Source of the DNA: an uncultured Pelagibacteraceae bacterium
GTDB lineage: Bacteria > Pseudomonadota > Alphaproteobacteria > Pelagibacterales > Pelagibacteraceae
Reading direction: 5' to 3'
DNA length: 64,000 nt
Assembly: GCA_902598015.1 (NCBI GenBank)
Contig: CACJZT010000003.1
Coordinates: 51,980 to 115,979, forward strand
The position numbers and the translations under genes are program-made. Shown piece after piece: positions 17,076-26,635 of this stretch. Under the pieces are notes generated by a model that saw only the letters and a list, made by a program, of their open reading frames with translations, made no database searches and had not been told where the DNA came from. Within the stretch, counting starts at the first letter, position 1; each line of letters begins with the position of its first letter.

Positions 17076-19514
17076 ATGAAAGAGTTACCAAAAAGTACTA
17101 AAGTAGTAGTTATAGGTGGAGGTGTAGCAGGAACATCTTGCGCTTATCATTTAGCTAAATTTGGATGGAAAGATGTAATATTACTTGAGAGAGATCAATT
17201 AACATCAGGAACTACTTGGCACGCTGCAGGTCTTCTAGGTCAATTAGGTGCATCATCTACAATTACCAAAATCAGAAAATACTCTTTAGATCTTTATAAA
17301 GAATTAGAAAAGACTACAGGATTATCAACTGGAATGAAGCAAAATGGTGCAATCACAGTTGCATCTACCAAAGAAAGAATGCAAGAATTGTTAAGACAAG
17401 CAACCACAGCTCAATTGTCTGACGTTGAAGTAGAAGTTCTAGATCATAAAAGACTAAAAGAATTATATCCAGTGATTCATAGTGAAGATCTTGTAGGTGG
17501 CGTTTACATGCCAAAAGATGGACAAGCAGATCCTGTTGGAGTTACTAACGTTCTTGCAAAAGCTGCAAGAATGGAAGGTGCTCAAATTTTTGAAAAAACT
17601 CCTGTTAAAAAAATACTTACAAAGAATTCAAGAATAAGTGGAGTAGAGACAGAAAAAGGTATTATAGATTGTGAGTATGTAGTTATGGCCACAGGAATGT
17701 GGTCTAGACAACTAGGCGAAGAAATTAATGTTAGCGTTCCTTTATACCCAAATGAACATTTTTATATAATCACCGAGCCAATGAAAGATTTACCTCAAAA
17801 TCTTCCAGTTTTAAGAGATTATAATGCTTGTTTATATTTGAAAGAAGATGCAGGGAAAATGCTAGTTGGAATTTTTGAACCAAATGCAAAACCTGCATTT
17901 AAGGAGACTGGAAGAGTGCCTGATGATTTTTCTTTTGGCGAACTTCCCGATGATTTTGATCATTTTGAACCGTATTTAGAAAAGTCATTTCATAGATTAC
18001 CAATGTTAGAAAGTGCAGGAATTAGAAAATTTTTCTCAGGTCCAGAGTCTTTCACCCCAGATACGCAATATTTATTAGGAGAAACTCCTGAAGTAAAAAA
18101 TTTGTATACATGTTGTGGTTTTAATAGCATAGGAATTGCTAGCTCAGGAGGAGCGGGTAGAGTAACAGCTGAATGGATGATGAACGGACATATAAATGAG
18201 GATTTATTTTCATTAGATATTAAAAGGTTTCAAAAATTCCACTCTTCAAAAAACTTCATTATGGAAAGGGTAACAGAAACACTAGGTGATTTGTATGGAA
18301 TGCATTGGCCATTTAAACAGCACAACACATCAAGAAATCAAAAGCTTTTACCTTATCACGAGGAATTAAAAAATGCTGGAGCTTGTTTTGGAGTTGCAGG
18401 AGGATTTGAAAGACCAATGTGGTATTCATTAAATGGTAAAGAGCCTAAGTATGAATATAGTTTTAATTATCAAAATTGGTACCCATCAGCAAAGCATGAA
18501 ACTTTAAATGCAAGAAAAAATGTTGGACTTTTTGATTTTTCAACTTTTTCAAAGTTTGATTTAAAAGGGAAAAAAACTCATCAAGAACTACAAAAATTGT
18601 GTACCGCTAATATTAAAAACGAAATTGGTAAAACATCATATACTCATATGCTGAATGAAGATGGTGGAATAGAAACAGATTTAACTGTTGTATGTATGGA
18701 TAAAAACTTTTTTAGAGTTGTAAGCTCTGCAGCTACAAGAGAACATGATAAATACCATATCTTAAAATATTTAGATGAAGACGTATCTTTTAAAGATGTA
18801 ACAGAGGATATTTGTTGTTTAGGATTGTTTGGTCCAAAGAGCAGAGAGATGATCTCGAAAATAAGCAATGATGATTTTAGCAATGATAAATTTAAGTTTG
18901 GAACTGGAAAGTTCATAATGATAAATGGTGTTAAAGTTTGGGCTCAACGACTTTCTTACGTTGGTGAATTAGGATTTGAGCTTTATGTTGACTCAAGTTT
19001 AGCTAAGGATTTATATGAAATTCTAATTGAAGAAGGGAAAAACTTCGAACTATCTCATTGTGGAATGCACGCAATGGATATTATGAGAATGGAAAGTGGA
19101 TTTGTTCACTGGGGACATGATATTTCGCCAGAAGAAAATCAATATCAAGCAGGTTTAAAATTTGCAATTAGTTATAAGAAAAATGTAAACTTTATTGGAA
19201 AAGATTCTCTATTAAAAATTAAAGAACAAAAATTAGATAAAAGGTTGATGATGTTTACTCTTAAAGACAGTAAACCTGGTGAGCCACTTTTACTACATGA
19301 AGAACCTATTTATATGGATGACAAAATAATTGGTAGAACAACCTCAGGAAATTATTCTTTTTGTTATGATAAAAATCTTTCTTTTGGATATGTCAATTCT
19401 GGAAATACAGTTGAAACATTAAAAGACAAAAATATATATATTGAAATTGAAAAACAAAAATATCCAGTTGAGGTATTAGAAAAACCTTTAAACAATAAGG
19501 ATTTTAAGAACTAA
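17076..19514 (+). CDS. dimethylglycine/sarcosine dehydrogenase-like flavoenzyme (intact paralogue)
   Basis: 812 residues, the full family length. The FAD-binding motif VVVIGGGVAGTSCAYHLA is near residue 9, and the covalent-flavin His49 is in GTTWHAAGL. The FAD domain ends near residue 385 (CGFNSIGIASSGGAG), followed by a GcvT-type folate domain (NVGLFDFSTFSKFDLKG, SYVGELGFELYV, GMHAMDIMRMESGFVHWGHD). It is an intact reference for the broken gene at 3142-5573. It should demethylate a methylated glycine or similar compound and feed ETF. Its location just behind the iron operon is likely incidental. Its 3' end overlaps the opposite-strand permease gene by 11 bases. Confidence 0.9.
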   Translation: MKELPKSTKVVVIGGGVAGTSCAYHLAKFGWKDVILLERDQLTSGTTWHAAGLLGQLGASSTITKIRKYSLDLYKELEKTTGLSTGMKQNGAITVASTKERMQELLRQATTAQLSDVEVEVLDHKRLKELYPVIHSEDLVGGVYMPKDGQADPVGVTNVLAKAARMEGAQIFEKTPVKKILTKNSRISGVETEKGIIDCEYVVMATGMWSRQLGEEINVSVPLYPNEHFYIITEPMKDLPQNLPVLRDYNACLYLKEDAGKMLVGIFEPNAKPAFKETGRVPDDFSFGELPDDFDHFEPYLEKSFHRLPMLESAGIRKFFSGPESFTPDTQYLLGETPEVKNLYTCCGFNSIGIASSGGAGRVTAEWMMNGHINEDLFSLDIKRFQKFHSSKNFIMERVTETLGDLYGMHWPFKQHNTSRNQKLLPYHEELKNAGACFGVAGGFERPMWYSLNGKEPKYEYSFNYQNWYPSAKHETLNARKNVGLFDFSTFSKFDLKGKKTHQELQKLCTANIKNEIGKTSYTHMLNEDGGIETDLTVVCMDKNFFRVVSSAATREHDKYHILKYLDEDVSFKDVTEDICCLGLFGPKSREMISKISNDDFSNDKFKFGTGKFIMINGVKVWAQRLSYVGELGFELYVDSSLAKDLYEILIEEGKNFELSHCGMHAMDIMRMESGFVHWGHDISPEENQYQAGLKFAISYKKNVNFIGKDSLLKIKEQKLDKRLMMFTLKDSKPGEPLLLHEEPIYMDDKIIGRTTSGNYSFCYDKNLSFGYVNSGNTVETLKDKNIYIEIEKQKYPVEVLEKPLNNKDFKN

Positions 19515-20385
19515 GTTTTTTTTTTCTACTCTCGGCCTGAACAAATAAAACTCCAAAAACTATTATTCCAATAACTCCAAAAGTTTTATTAAAATCAAAA
19601 GGTACTCCGAATATATAAAAATTGATTAATGTTGACCAAATTAATTGTGAATATTGAAAATTAGTTACAAAAGATAAATTTGATAGCTGAATTGCAAATA
19701 TAATTAAAAGGTGGCTGGTAAAACCTAATACACCAAGAAATATCAACCAAACCCACAAGCTATTATTCTCAATGGGAGTCCAGTCTAACATTACATAAAT
19801 AGAGAAAACAATGGCCCCAACAACAGCAGCATAAAATAACGCCACTAAAGGATCATTATTACCAGAAATAAATTTTGTAAAAAATTGATATAAAGCCCAA
19901 CATACTGGTGGTACCAAAGGAAAAATTAAGTCTAAACTTAAGACTTTCATACTAGGACTCATTGAATAAATTATACACCCGAAGCTTAATAACATTAAAA
20001 TTATACCTTTAGATGAAAGAATATCTTTTAAAAATAATGCTGTTAAAATTGATACTATTAATGGAGCTGAGAAGAAAACTACATAGATATCGACAAGGTC
20101 AAATTTTTGTAAAGAATGAATGAAAAAAAAAGTAGCAAAAACCATTAATATAGATCTAATAATATTAATTTTAAAATTGCTTTTTAAGTTTAACTTAGGT
20201 TTTAATATCGCGAATAAAATTAAAATAATCACAAAGTGAAAAAAAAATCTTCCCCAAATTACTTGATTTAATGGCATTAATGTTCCCAGATATTTTGCAG
20301 TAGAATCTTGGCAAACTAAAATAAAAAATCCAGATATAGATAAAATTATAACTTTGGTAATAGACTTATTTTTAAGAAAATTCAT
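19504..20385 (-). CDS. EamA/DMT-family permease
   Basis: 293 residues with ten hydrophobic segments arranged as two five-helix EamA repeats, each about 140 residues long. Landmarks are LNQVIWGRFFFHFV in the first repeat and FTSHLLIIFAIQLSNLSFVTNFQYSQLIWS in the second. Such proteins export or import small metabolites, but the substrate cannot be told. It lies 15 bases downstream of the dehydrogenase gene on the same strand, so the substrate could be an organic acid. Confidence 0.88.
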   Translation of the reverse strand: MNFLKNKSITKVIILSISGFFILVCQDSTAKYLGTLMPLNQVIWGRFFFHFVIILILFAILKPKLNLKSNFKINIIRSILMVFATFFFIHSLQKFDLVDIYVVFFSAPLIVSILTALFLKDILSSKGIILMLLSFGCIIYSMSPSMKVLSLDLIFPLVPPVCWALYQFFTKFISGNNDPLVALFYAAVVGAIVFSIYVMLDWTPIENNSLWVWLIFLGVLGFTSHLLIIFAIQLSNLSFVTNFQYSQLIWSTLINFYIFGVPFDFNKTFGVIGIIVFGVLFVQAESRKKKLSS

Positions 20386-20400
20386 AATTTTGATTAAATT

Positions 20401-21474
20401 TTAGACTGAACTAAGATTATCTAAAATTTTTTTTGAGCACTGTTCTGTATTACTAGAGCCTTGAAGATCTTTTGTTCGACTGTTTTTATCTTTAAGAGTT
20501 AATTCAATTGATTTTACTATTCTATCTGAAGCTTCTTTTTCACCCAAGTAATCTAGCATCATTGCAGCTGACCAAATCTGTCCCACTGGATTGGCTATTC
20601 CTTGGCCCGCAATATCTGGCGCAGATCCATGTACAGGTTCAAATAATGATGGGTATTTATTTGTTGGATTAATATTTCCAGATGGTGCAATTCCAATAGT
20701 TCCAGTACAAGCTGGTCCTAGATCAGATAGAATATCCCCAAAAAGGTTTGATGCGACTATCACATCAAAACGTTCAGGACTTAGAACAAATCTAGCAGCT
20801 AATATATCAATATGGTATTGATCAGTTTCTACATCAGAAAAATTTTTTTTATTCTCATTAAATCTTTCATCCCAATAAGGCATTGTAATTGATATTCCAT
20901 TTGATTTTGTTGCACTTGTTAGTTTTTTTCTTTTTCTTTTTTTAGCTAATTCAAAAGCAAATTGTTGAACTCTATCTATTCCATATTTTGACATTATTGT
21001 TTCTTGAATAACCACCTCTCTATCAGTTCCCTGATACATTCTTCCACCGACTGATGAGTATTCACCTTCAGTATTTTCTCTTACAATTATCATGTCAATA
21101 TCACCTGGCTTTTTATTAGCTAATGGAGCATTTACACCTTCAAAAAGTTTTACAGGTCTTAAATTAATAAATTGATCAAACTCTCTTCTAAATTTTAACA
21201 ATGATCCCCAAAGTGTTATGTGGTCAGGGTATTTATCTGGCATACCAACTGCACCAAAGAAAATTGCATCATGTTTAGTGAGCTTTTCCTTCCAATCATC
21301 TGGCATCATTTTTCCATGTTTTTCATAATAATCGCATGATGCAAAATCATAATCCTCAATATTTAATTTAAATTGATGTTGTTGAGAAATTTCTTTTAAT
21401 ATTTTTTGTGCTTCAGGTACAATTTCTTTGCCAATGCCATCACCAGCAATAGAAGCTATAGAATATTCTTTCAT
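20401..21474 (-). CDS. tartrate dehydrogenase / D-malate dehydrogenase-like (IMDH family)
   Basis: 357 residues of the isocitrate/isopropylmalate dehydrogenase family. The substrate and metal region IIVRENTEGEYSSVGGRMYQGTDREVVIQE and the later NLFGDILSDLGPACTGTIGIAPSGNINP are most like the tartrate dehydrogenase/D-malate branch rather than leuB. It would oxidise tartrate or D-malate with NAD and may decarboxylate. The stop abuts guaC on one side and a DMT permease gene follows on the other, possibly for uptake of the substrate. Specificity within the family is uncertain. Confidence 0.82.
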   Translation of the reverse strand: MKEYSIASIAGDGIGKEIVPEAQKILKEISQQHQFKLNIEDYDFASCDYYEKHGKMMPDDWKEKLTKHDAIFFGAVGMPDKYPDHITLWGSLLKFRREFDQFINLRPVKLFEGVNAPLANKKPGDIDMIIVRENTEGEYSSVGGRMYQGTDREVVIQETIMSKYGIDRVQQFAFELAKKRKRKKLTSATKSNGISITMPYWDERFNENKKNFSDVETDQYHIDILAARFVLSPERFDVIVASNLFGDILSDLGPACTGTIGIAPSGNINPTNKYPSLFEPVHGSAPDIAGQGIANPVGQIWSAAMMLDYLGEKEASDRIVKSIELTLKDKNSRTKDLQGSSNTEQCSKKILDNLSSV

Positions 21475-22509
21475 CTATTTAGCGAATGTGTCGTTAAATT
21501 GCTTAGTAACTCTGACAAAAGTTGTACACTTACTTAATTGTTTTAAAGAGGGTGCTCCAACATATGTACAACTGCTTCTCACACCACCTAATATGTTTAA
21601 AATGGTATCATTAATTTTACCACGGTACTTAACTCTTACTGTTCTACCTTCACTACTTCTGTAGTCTGATAGTCCACCATAATGTTTATTGTTAGCTGTT
21701 TCAGAACTCGATCCATAAAATTCAACGTATTTTGAGCCATTAGATTTTACTAATTTTCCTTCACCTTCATCATGACCTGCAAACATTCCTCCAAGCATAA
21801 CAAAATCAGCTCCTCCACCAAATGCTTTAGCAACATCACCTGGACATGTGCATCCGCCATCTGCAATTATATGTGCACCTAATCCATGAGCTGCATCAGC
21901 ACATTCTATTACTGCACTTAACTGAGGATAGCCAACTCCAGTTTGTATACGTGTTGTACAGACACTTCCTGGTCCAATTCCAACTTTGACAATATCAGCA
22001 CCTGATAAAATTAATTCTTGAGTCATATCAGCAGTAACAACGTTTCCTGCAATAATTGTTTTTGTTGGATATTTATCTCTAACAGATTTTAAAAATTTAC
22101 TAAAATGCTCTGAGTAACCGTTTGCTACATCAATACAAATGAACTTAATGAAACTAAATTCTTTTAAAACTTTATCTAAATTTTGGAAATCTTCTTTTTT
22201 AGTGCCAATACTTAAAGCTACATTTGTATATATTGATTTTATTTTTTTAAATTTTTTGATTTTTTTTACGTCATGCTGTTTTGTTAAGCATGTAATCATC
22301 CCATATTCTGATAACTTTTGTGCAACACCTAGCTCTCCAACACCATCCATGTTAGCAGCCATTATAGGAATTCCAGACCATTCGTTTTTACTGTATTTAA
22401 AACGATAAGTTCTCTTTAGATTTACATCTTTTCTACTTTTAAGAGTGCTTCTTTTAGGTCTAAAAAGTACGTCGGAATAATCTAGTTTTAGCTCTTCTTC
22501 AATTCTCAC
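21475..22509 (-). CDS. guaC: GMP reductase
   Basis: About 344 residues. I chose the GTG at 22509 ([26 protein letters not shown]), which aligns with the start of known GuaC proteins; the ATG six codons earlier is possible. The catalytic cysteine is in [12 protein letters not shown], and [44 protein letters not shown] are family landmarks. It lacks CBS domains, which sets it apart from most IMP dehydrogenases. It converts GMP to IMP for purine salvage. It is transcribed away from the dehalogenase gene at 22632. Confidence 0.93.
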   Translation of the reverse strand: MRIEEELKLDYSDVLFRPKRSTLKSRKDVNLKRTYRFKYSKNEWSGIPIMAANMDGVGELGVAQKLSEYGMITCLTKQHDVKKIKKFKKIKSIYTNVALSIGTKKEDFQNLDKVLKEFSFIKFICIDVANGYSEHFSKFLKSVRDKYPTKTIIAGNVVTADMTQELILSGADIVKVGIGPGSVCTTRIQTGVGYPQLSAVIECADAAHGLGAHIIADGGCTCPGDVAKAFGGGADFVMLGGMFAGHDEGEGKLVKSNGSKYVEFYGSSSETANNKHYGGLSDYRSSEGRTVRVKYRGKINDTILNILGGVRSSCTYVGAPSLKQLSKCTTFVRVTKQFNDTFAK

Positions 22510-22631
22510 AAAAATGAAGGTATACATCCAATGAATGATAATTCAATTTAATAATTAAGCTTATTAACGTTGTATTTGAACAATTTTAAAATTACTGATT
22601 GAATTATAAAAATATAAATTAAAGTAAATAA

Positions 22632-23507
22632 ATGTTTGAAGGATTTAAGAGTAAATACGTCAAAGTTAAAAAAGGGAAAGTCTTTTGTAAAATTAAAGGA
22701 GATGGACCACCTTTATTATTACTTCATGGTTATCCTCAAACTCATTTAATGTGGCATAAAACAGCTCCAGGTTTATCTAAAAGTTTTACAGTGGTTGCAG
22801 CAGACCTAAGAGGTTATGGAGACAGTTTAGCTCCACCATCTGATAATAAACATTTTAATTATTCAAAAAGAGAAATGGCTAATGACATGAAACAAATGAT
22901 GGTAAAATTGGGATATCCTAAATTTTTTGTTGCAGGTCATGATAGAGGTGGAAGAGTTGCTCATAGATTAGCAAGAGACCACAGAAAAAACGTGCTTGCT
23001 CTCAGCGTTTTAGATATTTGTCCAACTTTAGATATGTACGAACTAACTACTAGAGATTTTGCAAAAGCTTACTTTCATTGGTTTTTCTTAATTCAACCAA
23101 AGTGGTTACCAGAAAGAATGATAATGAGTGATCCAAGGAAATGGATGAAGTATTGCTTAGATAAATGGTCTGGCAATCATAAATTTGGAAAAGTTGAAGA
23201 GGGTTATCTAAAGTGCTTTAAGCAACCAAAGAGAATTCACGGATCATGTGAGGATTATAGAGCATCTGCTACTATTGATCTTGATCATGACAGATATGAT
23301 CGAAGGAAAAAATTAAATATTCCTGTTCAAGTTTTATGGGGAAAAAGTGGAGTTATAGGCAAACAATTTAAACCAATCAAAATTTGGCAAAAATATTCAA
23401 ATAAAAAAGTTGTTGGAGTTGCTGTTAAATCTGGACATTTTATACCAGAGCAAAATCCTAAAGAAACTATTAAACAATTAAAAAGTTTCTTTTTAAAAAA
23501 TGCTTAA
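22632..23507 (+). CDS. haloacetate dehalogenase-like alpha/beta hydrolase
   Basis: 291 residues. Residue spacing fits fluoroacetate dehalogenase closely: nucleophile Asp104 with Arg105 and Arg108 in GHDRGGRVAHR, acid Asp128 in LDICPT, halide-pocket His149-Trp150 in YFHWFFLIQP, a pocket tyrosine in CEDYRASAT and the general base His269 in SGHFIPEQNP. The oxyanion motif LLLLHGYPQTHLMW is also present. Members hydrolyse haloacetates to glycolate, though some act on esters or epoxides. It overlaps the dioxygenase gene by eight bases and heads a small operon. Confidence 0.85.
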   Translation: MFEGFKSKYVKVKKGKVFCKIKGDGPPLLLLHGYPQTHLMWHKTAPGLSKSFTVVAADLRGYGDSLAPPSDNKHFNYSKREMANDMKQMMVKLGYPKFFVAGHDRGGRVAHRLARDHRKNVLALSVLDICPTLDMYELTTRDFAKAYFHWFFLIQPKWLPERMIMSDPRKWMKYCLDKWSGNHKFGKVEEGYLKCFKQPKRIHGSCEDYRASATIDLDHDRYDRRKKLNIPVQVLWGKSGVIGKQFKPIKIWQKYSNKKVVGVAVKSGHFIPEQNPKETIKQLKSFFLKNA

Positions 23508-24288
23508 AATTATTCCAAATAAAAAAAATATAGGCGCAGAATTAATCTGTGATTTAAATAAAATTAATAATTCTACACTAAAAAAAATAAAATCTGCTCT
23601 CTCAAAATATGGGATGATTTATTTTAGAAATCAAAAATTAAATTCTGATAATTACTTAAAATTTGCTAAAAAATTTGGAAAACTTGCGAACTATCCAAGA
23701 CTTAAAGGATTAAATAAAAAGTATCCTCAAATAACTGTTGTTCAAAGAAAATCTACTGACAAAGGCCCTAGTTTTGGCGAACAATTTCACACAGACTCAA
23801 TTTATACAAAAAAGCCGCCTAGATTTACAATGTTGTTATCTAAATTAGTTCCAAAAAAAGGTCAGGCAAATACAGATTTTTGCTCTCAATATTTAGCTTA
23901 TGAAAAACTACCTGCTAACTTTAAAAGAAAGTTTAAAAACGAAAAATGTGTATTTTCATCAGAAGGACCTATTTCTGTAACAAGATTGGAAAGAGAGAAA
24001 GAAAAGGGGAAAAAAGCTAAAGAGCTTATTTCAAAGCATAATTTGATAAGAAAAATAAATAGTAAATATACTTTATATTGTAGTCCAGGACACTTTATTC
24101 GGTTTAATAACAGTAAAATTGATAAAAAATTAAAAACTTATTTATTCAAACACCAAGTAAAAAAAAGTTTTCAATATTCTTTGGAGTGGGAAAAGAACCA
24201 ATTAGCTATTTGGGATAATAGATCTATGCTTCATCAAGCAACAGCTTTTAAAGGTGATAGAATTATGCATAGAATTACTGTCCAATAA
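23500..24288 (+). CDS. TauD/TfdA-family 2-oxoglutarate dioxygenase
   Basis: 262 residues. The iron triad is His97 and Asp99 in EQFHTDSIY and His245 in WDNRSMLHQAT, with 2-oxoglutarate-binding arginines in GDRIMHRITV at the end. The fold begins with GMIYFRNQKLNSDNYLKFAKKFG, a TauD landmark. It would hydroxylate a small organic substrate, possibly a sulfonate, taurine-like or carboxylic compound. Linkage to a haloacetate dehalogenase and a carboxylate permease suggests joint use of an organic acid, but the substrate is unknown. Confidence 0.85.
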   Translation: MLKIIPNKKNIGAELICDLNKINNSTLKKIKSALSKYGMIYFRNQKLNSDNYLKFAKKFGKLANYPRLKGLNKKYPQITVVQRKSTDKGPSFGEQFHTDSIYTKKPPRFTMLLSKLVPKKGQANTDFCSQYLAYEKLPANFKRKFKNEKCVFSSEGPISVTRLEREKEKGKKAKELISKHNLIRKINSKYTLYCSPGHFIRFNNSKIDKKLKTYLFKHQVKKSFQYSLEWEKNQLAIWDNRSMLHQATAFKGDRIMHRITVQ

Positions 24289-25211
24289 TGTTTCAAGTAT
24301 TTTTAGGTTTAACTCCATTTATAGGCATTACTCTTATTGGTTATCTTTTAGGATACATTAAAATATTTGATTTACAAAAAGCTAGAATATTTAACTTATT
24401 TTCATTTTATATCGCAGTCCCTGCTTTAATTATAAAACTAGTTGCGCAAAGTGATGTTGGTGAAATAGATGTGTCTCAAATTTCATCATATTTTTTAATG
24501 CAATTAACAAGCGGAATATTTGCTTTCTTATTAACCAAAAATACTTTCAAAAGATCAATGCAAGAATCTATTATTTGGGCTCTAACAGTTGCTTTATCAA
24601 ATCACGTAATATTAGTTTTACCTATTGCTGAAATATTCTTTCAAGGAAGTACGATAACTCAAATATCAGGTATTATTTTAATGGATAGTGTAGTTTTAAT
24701 ATCCATAGTTAGTTTCTTTTTAGAACTTACTGTAAAAAAAAAAATTAAATTATTTCAGTTTTTAAGAAATTTAATTTTAAACCCTATGATATTAGCAATT
24801 TTAATTGGATTGATAATAAGAATTTCAAAGATCAATATTGATGAAACCCCATTTGAGTATATTCTTCAAAGACTGGCAGCATGTGTGATGCCAGTTGGAT
24901 TATTTGCAATTGGTATTATTCTATCTTTTTACTCAAAAAAACTTTTCAATAAATTAACAATCACTATCTCAATATTAAAACTTATTATATCACCACTGAT
25001 TTTGCTAATTTTAGGGTACACATTCTTTAACTTATCAAATCCAATTAATTTTGCGGGAGCCTTGTTAGTTAGTGTCGGACCATGTGGGGCCACCTCAATT
25101 GTTATGTGCTCAGCATACAATGTAAGCCCAGAGAATATAATTAAGGCAATATTTATTTCAACATTTGCTTCAATATTTACCTTTTTATTTACAATAAATT
25201 TATTAAATTAA
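24288..25211 (+). CDS. AEC-family (auxin efflux carrier type) permease
   Basis: 307 residues with ten hydrophobic helices, starting FLGLTPFIGITLIGYLLGYIKIFD and ending with GALLVSVGPCGATSIVMCSAYNVSPE, the conserved AEC C-terminal region. Bacterial members carry malonate, malate or other carboxylates. It starts on the last base of the dioxygenase stop codon, so it is coupled to it. It may import the substrate used by the dehalogenase and dioxygenase. Confidence 0.88.
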   Translation: MFQVFLGLTPFIGITLIGYLLGYIKIFDLQKARIFNLFSFYIAVPALIIKLVAQSDVGEIDVSQISSYFLMQLTSGIFAFLLTKNTFKRSMQESIIWALTVALSNHVILVLPIAEIFFQGSTITQISGIILMDSVVLISIVSFFLELTVKKKIKLFQFLRNLILNPMILAILIGLIIRISKINIDETPFEYILQRLAACVMPVGLFAIGIILSFYSKKLFNKLTITISILKLIISPLILLILGYTFFNLSNPINFAGALLVSVGPCGATSIVMCSAYNVSPENIIKAIFISTFASIFTFLFTINLLN

Positions 25212-25217
25212 ATAAAT

Positions 25218-25667
25218 ATGATCAAAAATATATTTAGTATCCTTTTTATTTCTTTATTCTTATCATCGATTTCGATAGCTAAAGATAAAATAGATGAAAC
25301 TATTGATAAAACCACTGACTTTTTGAAATCTATATCCAAGAAAAGTTTGAATAAATCACAAACTGCAGAATTTTTAAATAATTATGCTATAACATTAGAA
25401 GATGAGAGAAATCAAGGTATTGTTACATATATATTTGATGAGAAAAATTATAAAAGATACCAAGATGGAAAAATTATTTCAGAAGATGGATGGAGATTTA
25501 CAAACTTAGGTAAGTTAAGAGTATTTTCAGGTGATATTAAGTTAACATGGAAATTTAAGCTTGATAAGCAAAACGTAATAGTAATTAAGACTAAATTCCA
25601 ACCACTTGGAAAAGAATATCCTTTTACCTACCAATTAAAAGATAAGTTCTTTGAACAAGTGAATTAA
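25218..25667 (+). CDS. secreted hypothetical protein
   Basis: 149 residues with a signal peptide (hydrophobic core ILFISLFLSSISIA, cleavage near AKDK). The mature protein is basic and shows TDFLKSISKKSLNKSQTAEFL and TWKFKLDKQNVIVIKTKFQPLGKEYPF. I do not recognise a family. It lies seven bases after the permease gene, in the same operon. Periplasmic location is predicted; function unknown. Confidence 0.7.
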   Translation: MIKNIFSILFISLFLSSISIAKDKIDETIDKTTDFLKSISKKSLNKSQTAEFLNNYAITLEDERNQGIVTYIFDEKNYKRYQDGKIISEDGWRFTNLGKLRVFSGDIKLTWKFKLDKQNVIVIKTKFQPLGKEYPFTYQLKDKFFEQVN

Positions 25668-25778
25668 ATGTCAAAAAGATATAGTGGTAAATCATTCAAA
25701 GATTCTAGTGTTAGGAAAAAACCTAAACTTTCATTAAAACAAAAAAGAAAGTTAAAAAAAGAAAAAAAAAAAAATTAG
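25668..25778 (+). CDS. possible 36-residue strongly basic peptide
   Basis: The ATG directly follows the stop of the secreted protein (TAAATG). The frame runs 36 codons and encodes MSKRYSGKSFKDSSVRKKP followed by a Lys-rich tail. Evidence for a real gene is thin, because Lys codons are easily made by A-rich DNA. In favour, the start is coupled and it fills the space up to the opposite-strand stop at 25786, in a genome whose convergent genes nearly always touch. Confidence 0.35.
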   Translation: MSKRYSGKSFKDSSVRKKPKLSLKQKRKLKKEKKKN

Positions 25779-25785
25779 TATTAAT

Positions 25786-26565
25786 CTAAAAATTTACCTT
25801 GATATGTCGTATTTCAAATAATGCATCATTTCTCCTATTTTTATATATTTCTTGATTTGATAGTATTTCAAATTTAAAGCTATTTATTCCATCTTTTAAA
25901 TAATTTTCGTTATTACTCCAGTTTTGATTAAAAGTTTTTTGATTATCTATATGATATTTAGTAGGTACTACTTTTTTTTCATCATTAATTTCATATCCTA
26001 AATTATCATGAATGAGTGGTTGGTAAAAACCGTCCCTATAATTAATATTTATTTTATTCACTTCTAATCTTCTTCTCATATCAGTATCCTCAAATCCCCA
26101 TCCCCAATAAGAATTGGAGTATCCGTTAACTTTTTTAAATATGTTTTTTGGAAGAAGAACTGAACCTAAAAAAACATTTTCTCTCTTTGGACTTTTGACA
26201 ATTAACCTCCTATTTTTTGAAGGAACAATCGGCAGATTATTGTAACCATGTTTAATTAGCAATGAAGGGCTTTCCGAATATCTATAGTCTGCTATCATTG
26301 GTAAAAAATCGATATTATTTACAACTAAATAATCTAAATAATTTTCGTTTATTAAAAAGCCAGCATTATTTAGAGAGCCAAGATTAAATGGTTTGTCATT
26401 AGCTTGTTCTATGAAGCATAATTTTAAGTTTAAGTATTTATCTAATTTATCTTCATTAAAGTATATTTTTGAGTGAAAAAGGAATATTTCGTATTGTTTT
26501 GGTCTGTCTCTATATGGTATTACAACAACTAATTTTTTATCTAAATTATTTTTATGTTGTGACAT
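25786..26565 (-). CDS. beta-1,4-galactosyltransferase-like (GT7) glycosyltransferase
   Basis: 259 residues with the GT7 layout: an entry motif KLVVVIPYRDRPKQYEIF (about 11-28), FNLGSLNNAGF (60-70), the metal position NNIDFLPM (83-90, one Asp of the usual D-V-D retained) and the acceptor-domain signature YWGWGFEDTDMRRR (153-166). These are the features of beta-1,4-galactosyltransferases, known best in animals. It lacks a membrane anchor. It would add a sugar, perhaps galactose or its amino form, to a surface glycan. The flanking genes give no pathway. Confidence 0.78.
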   Translation of the reverse strand: MSQHKNNLDKKLVVVIPYRDRPKQYEIFLFHSKIYFNEDKLDKYLNLKLCFIEQANDKPFNLGSLNNAGFLINENYLDYLVVNNIDFLPMIADYRYSESPSLLIKHGYNNLPIVPSKNRRLIVKSPKRENVFLGSVLLPKNIFKKVNGYSNSYWGWGFEDTDMRRRLEVNKININYRDGFYQPLIHDNLGYEINDEKKVVPTKYHIDNQKTFNQNWSNNENYLKDGINSFKFEILSNQEIYKNRRNDALFEIRHIKVNF

Positions 26566-26635
26566 TTAAATAAATAATATTTTTTTTAATATTGTATATC
26601 AATTAATGAATATATAAATTATATTCTTTAAAATC

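Noticed and set aside
17049..17076. Glycine riboswitch before the second DMGDH-like gene
   Set aside because: Only 26 bases lie between the genes, far too few for a riboswitch.
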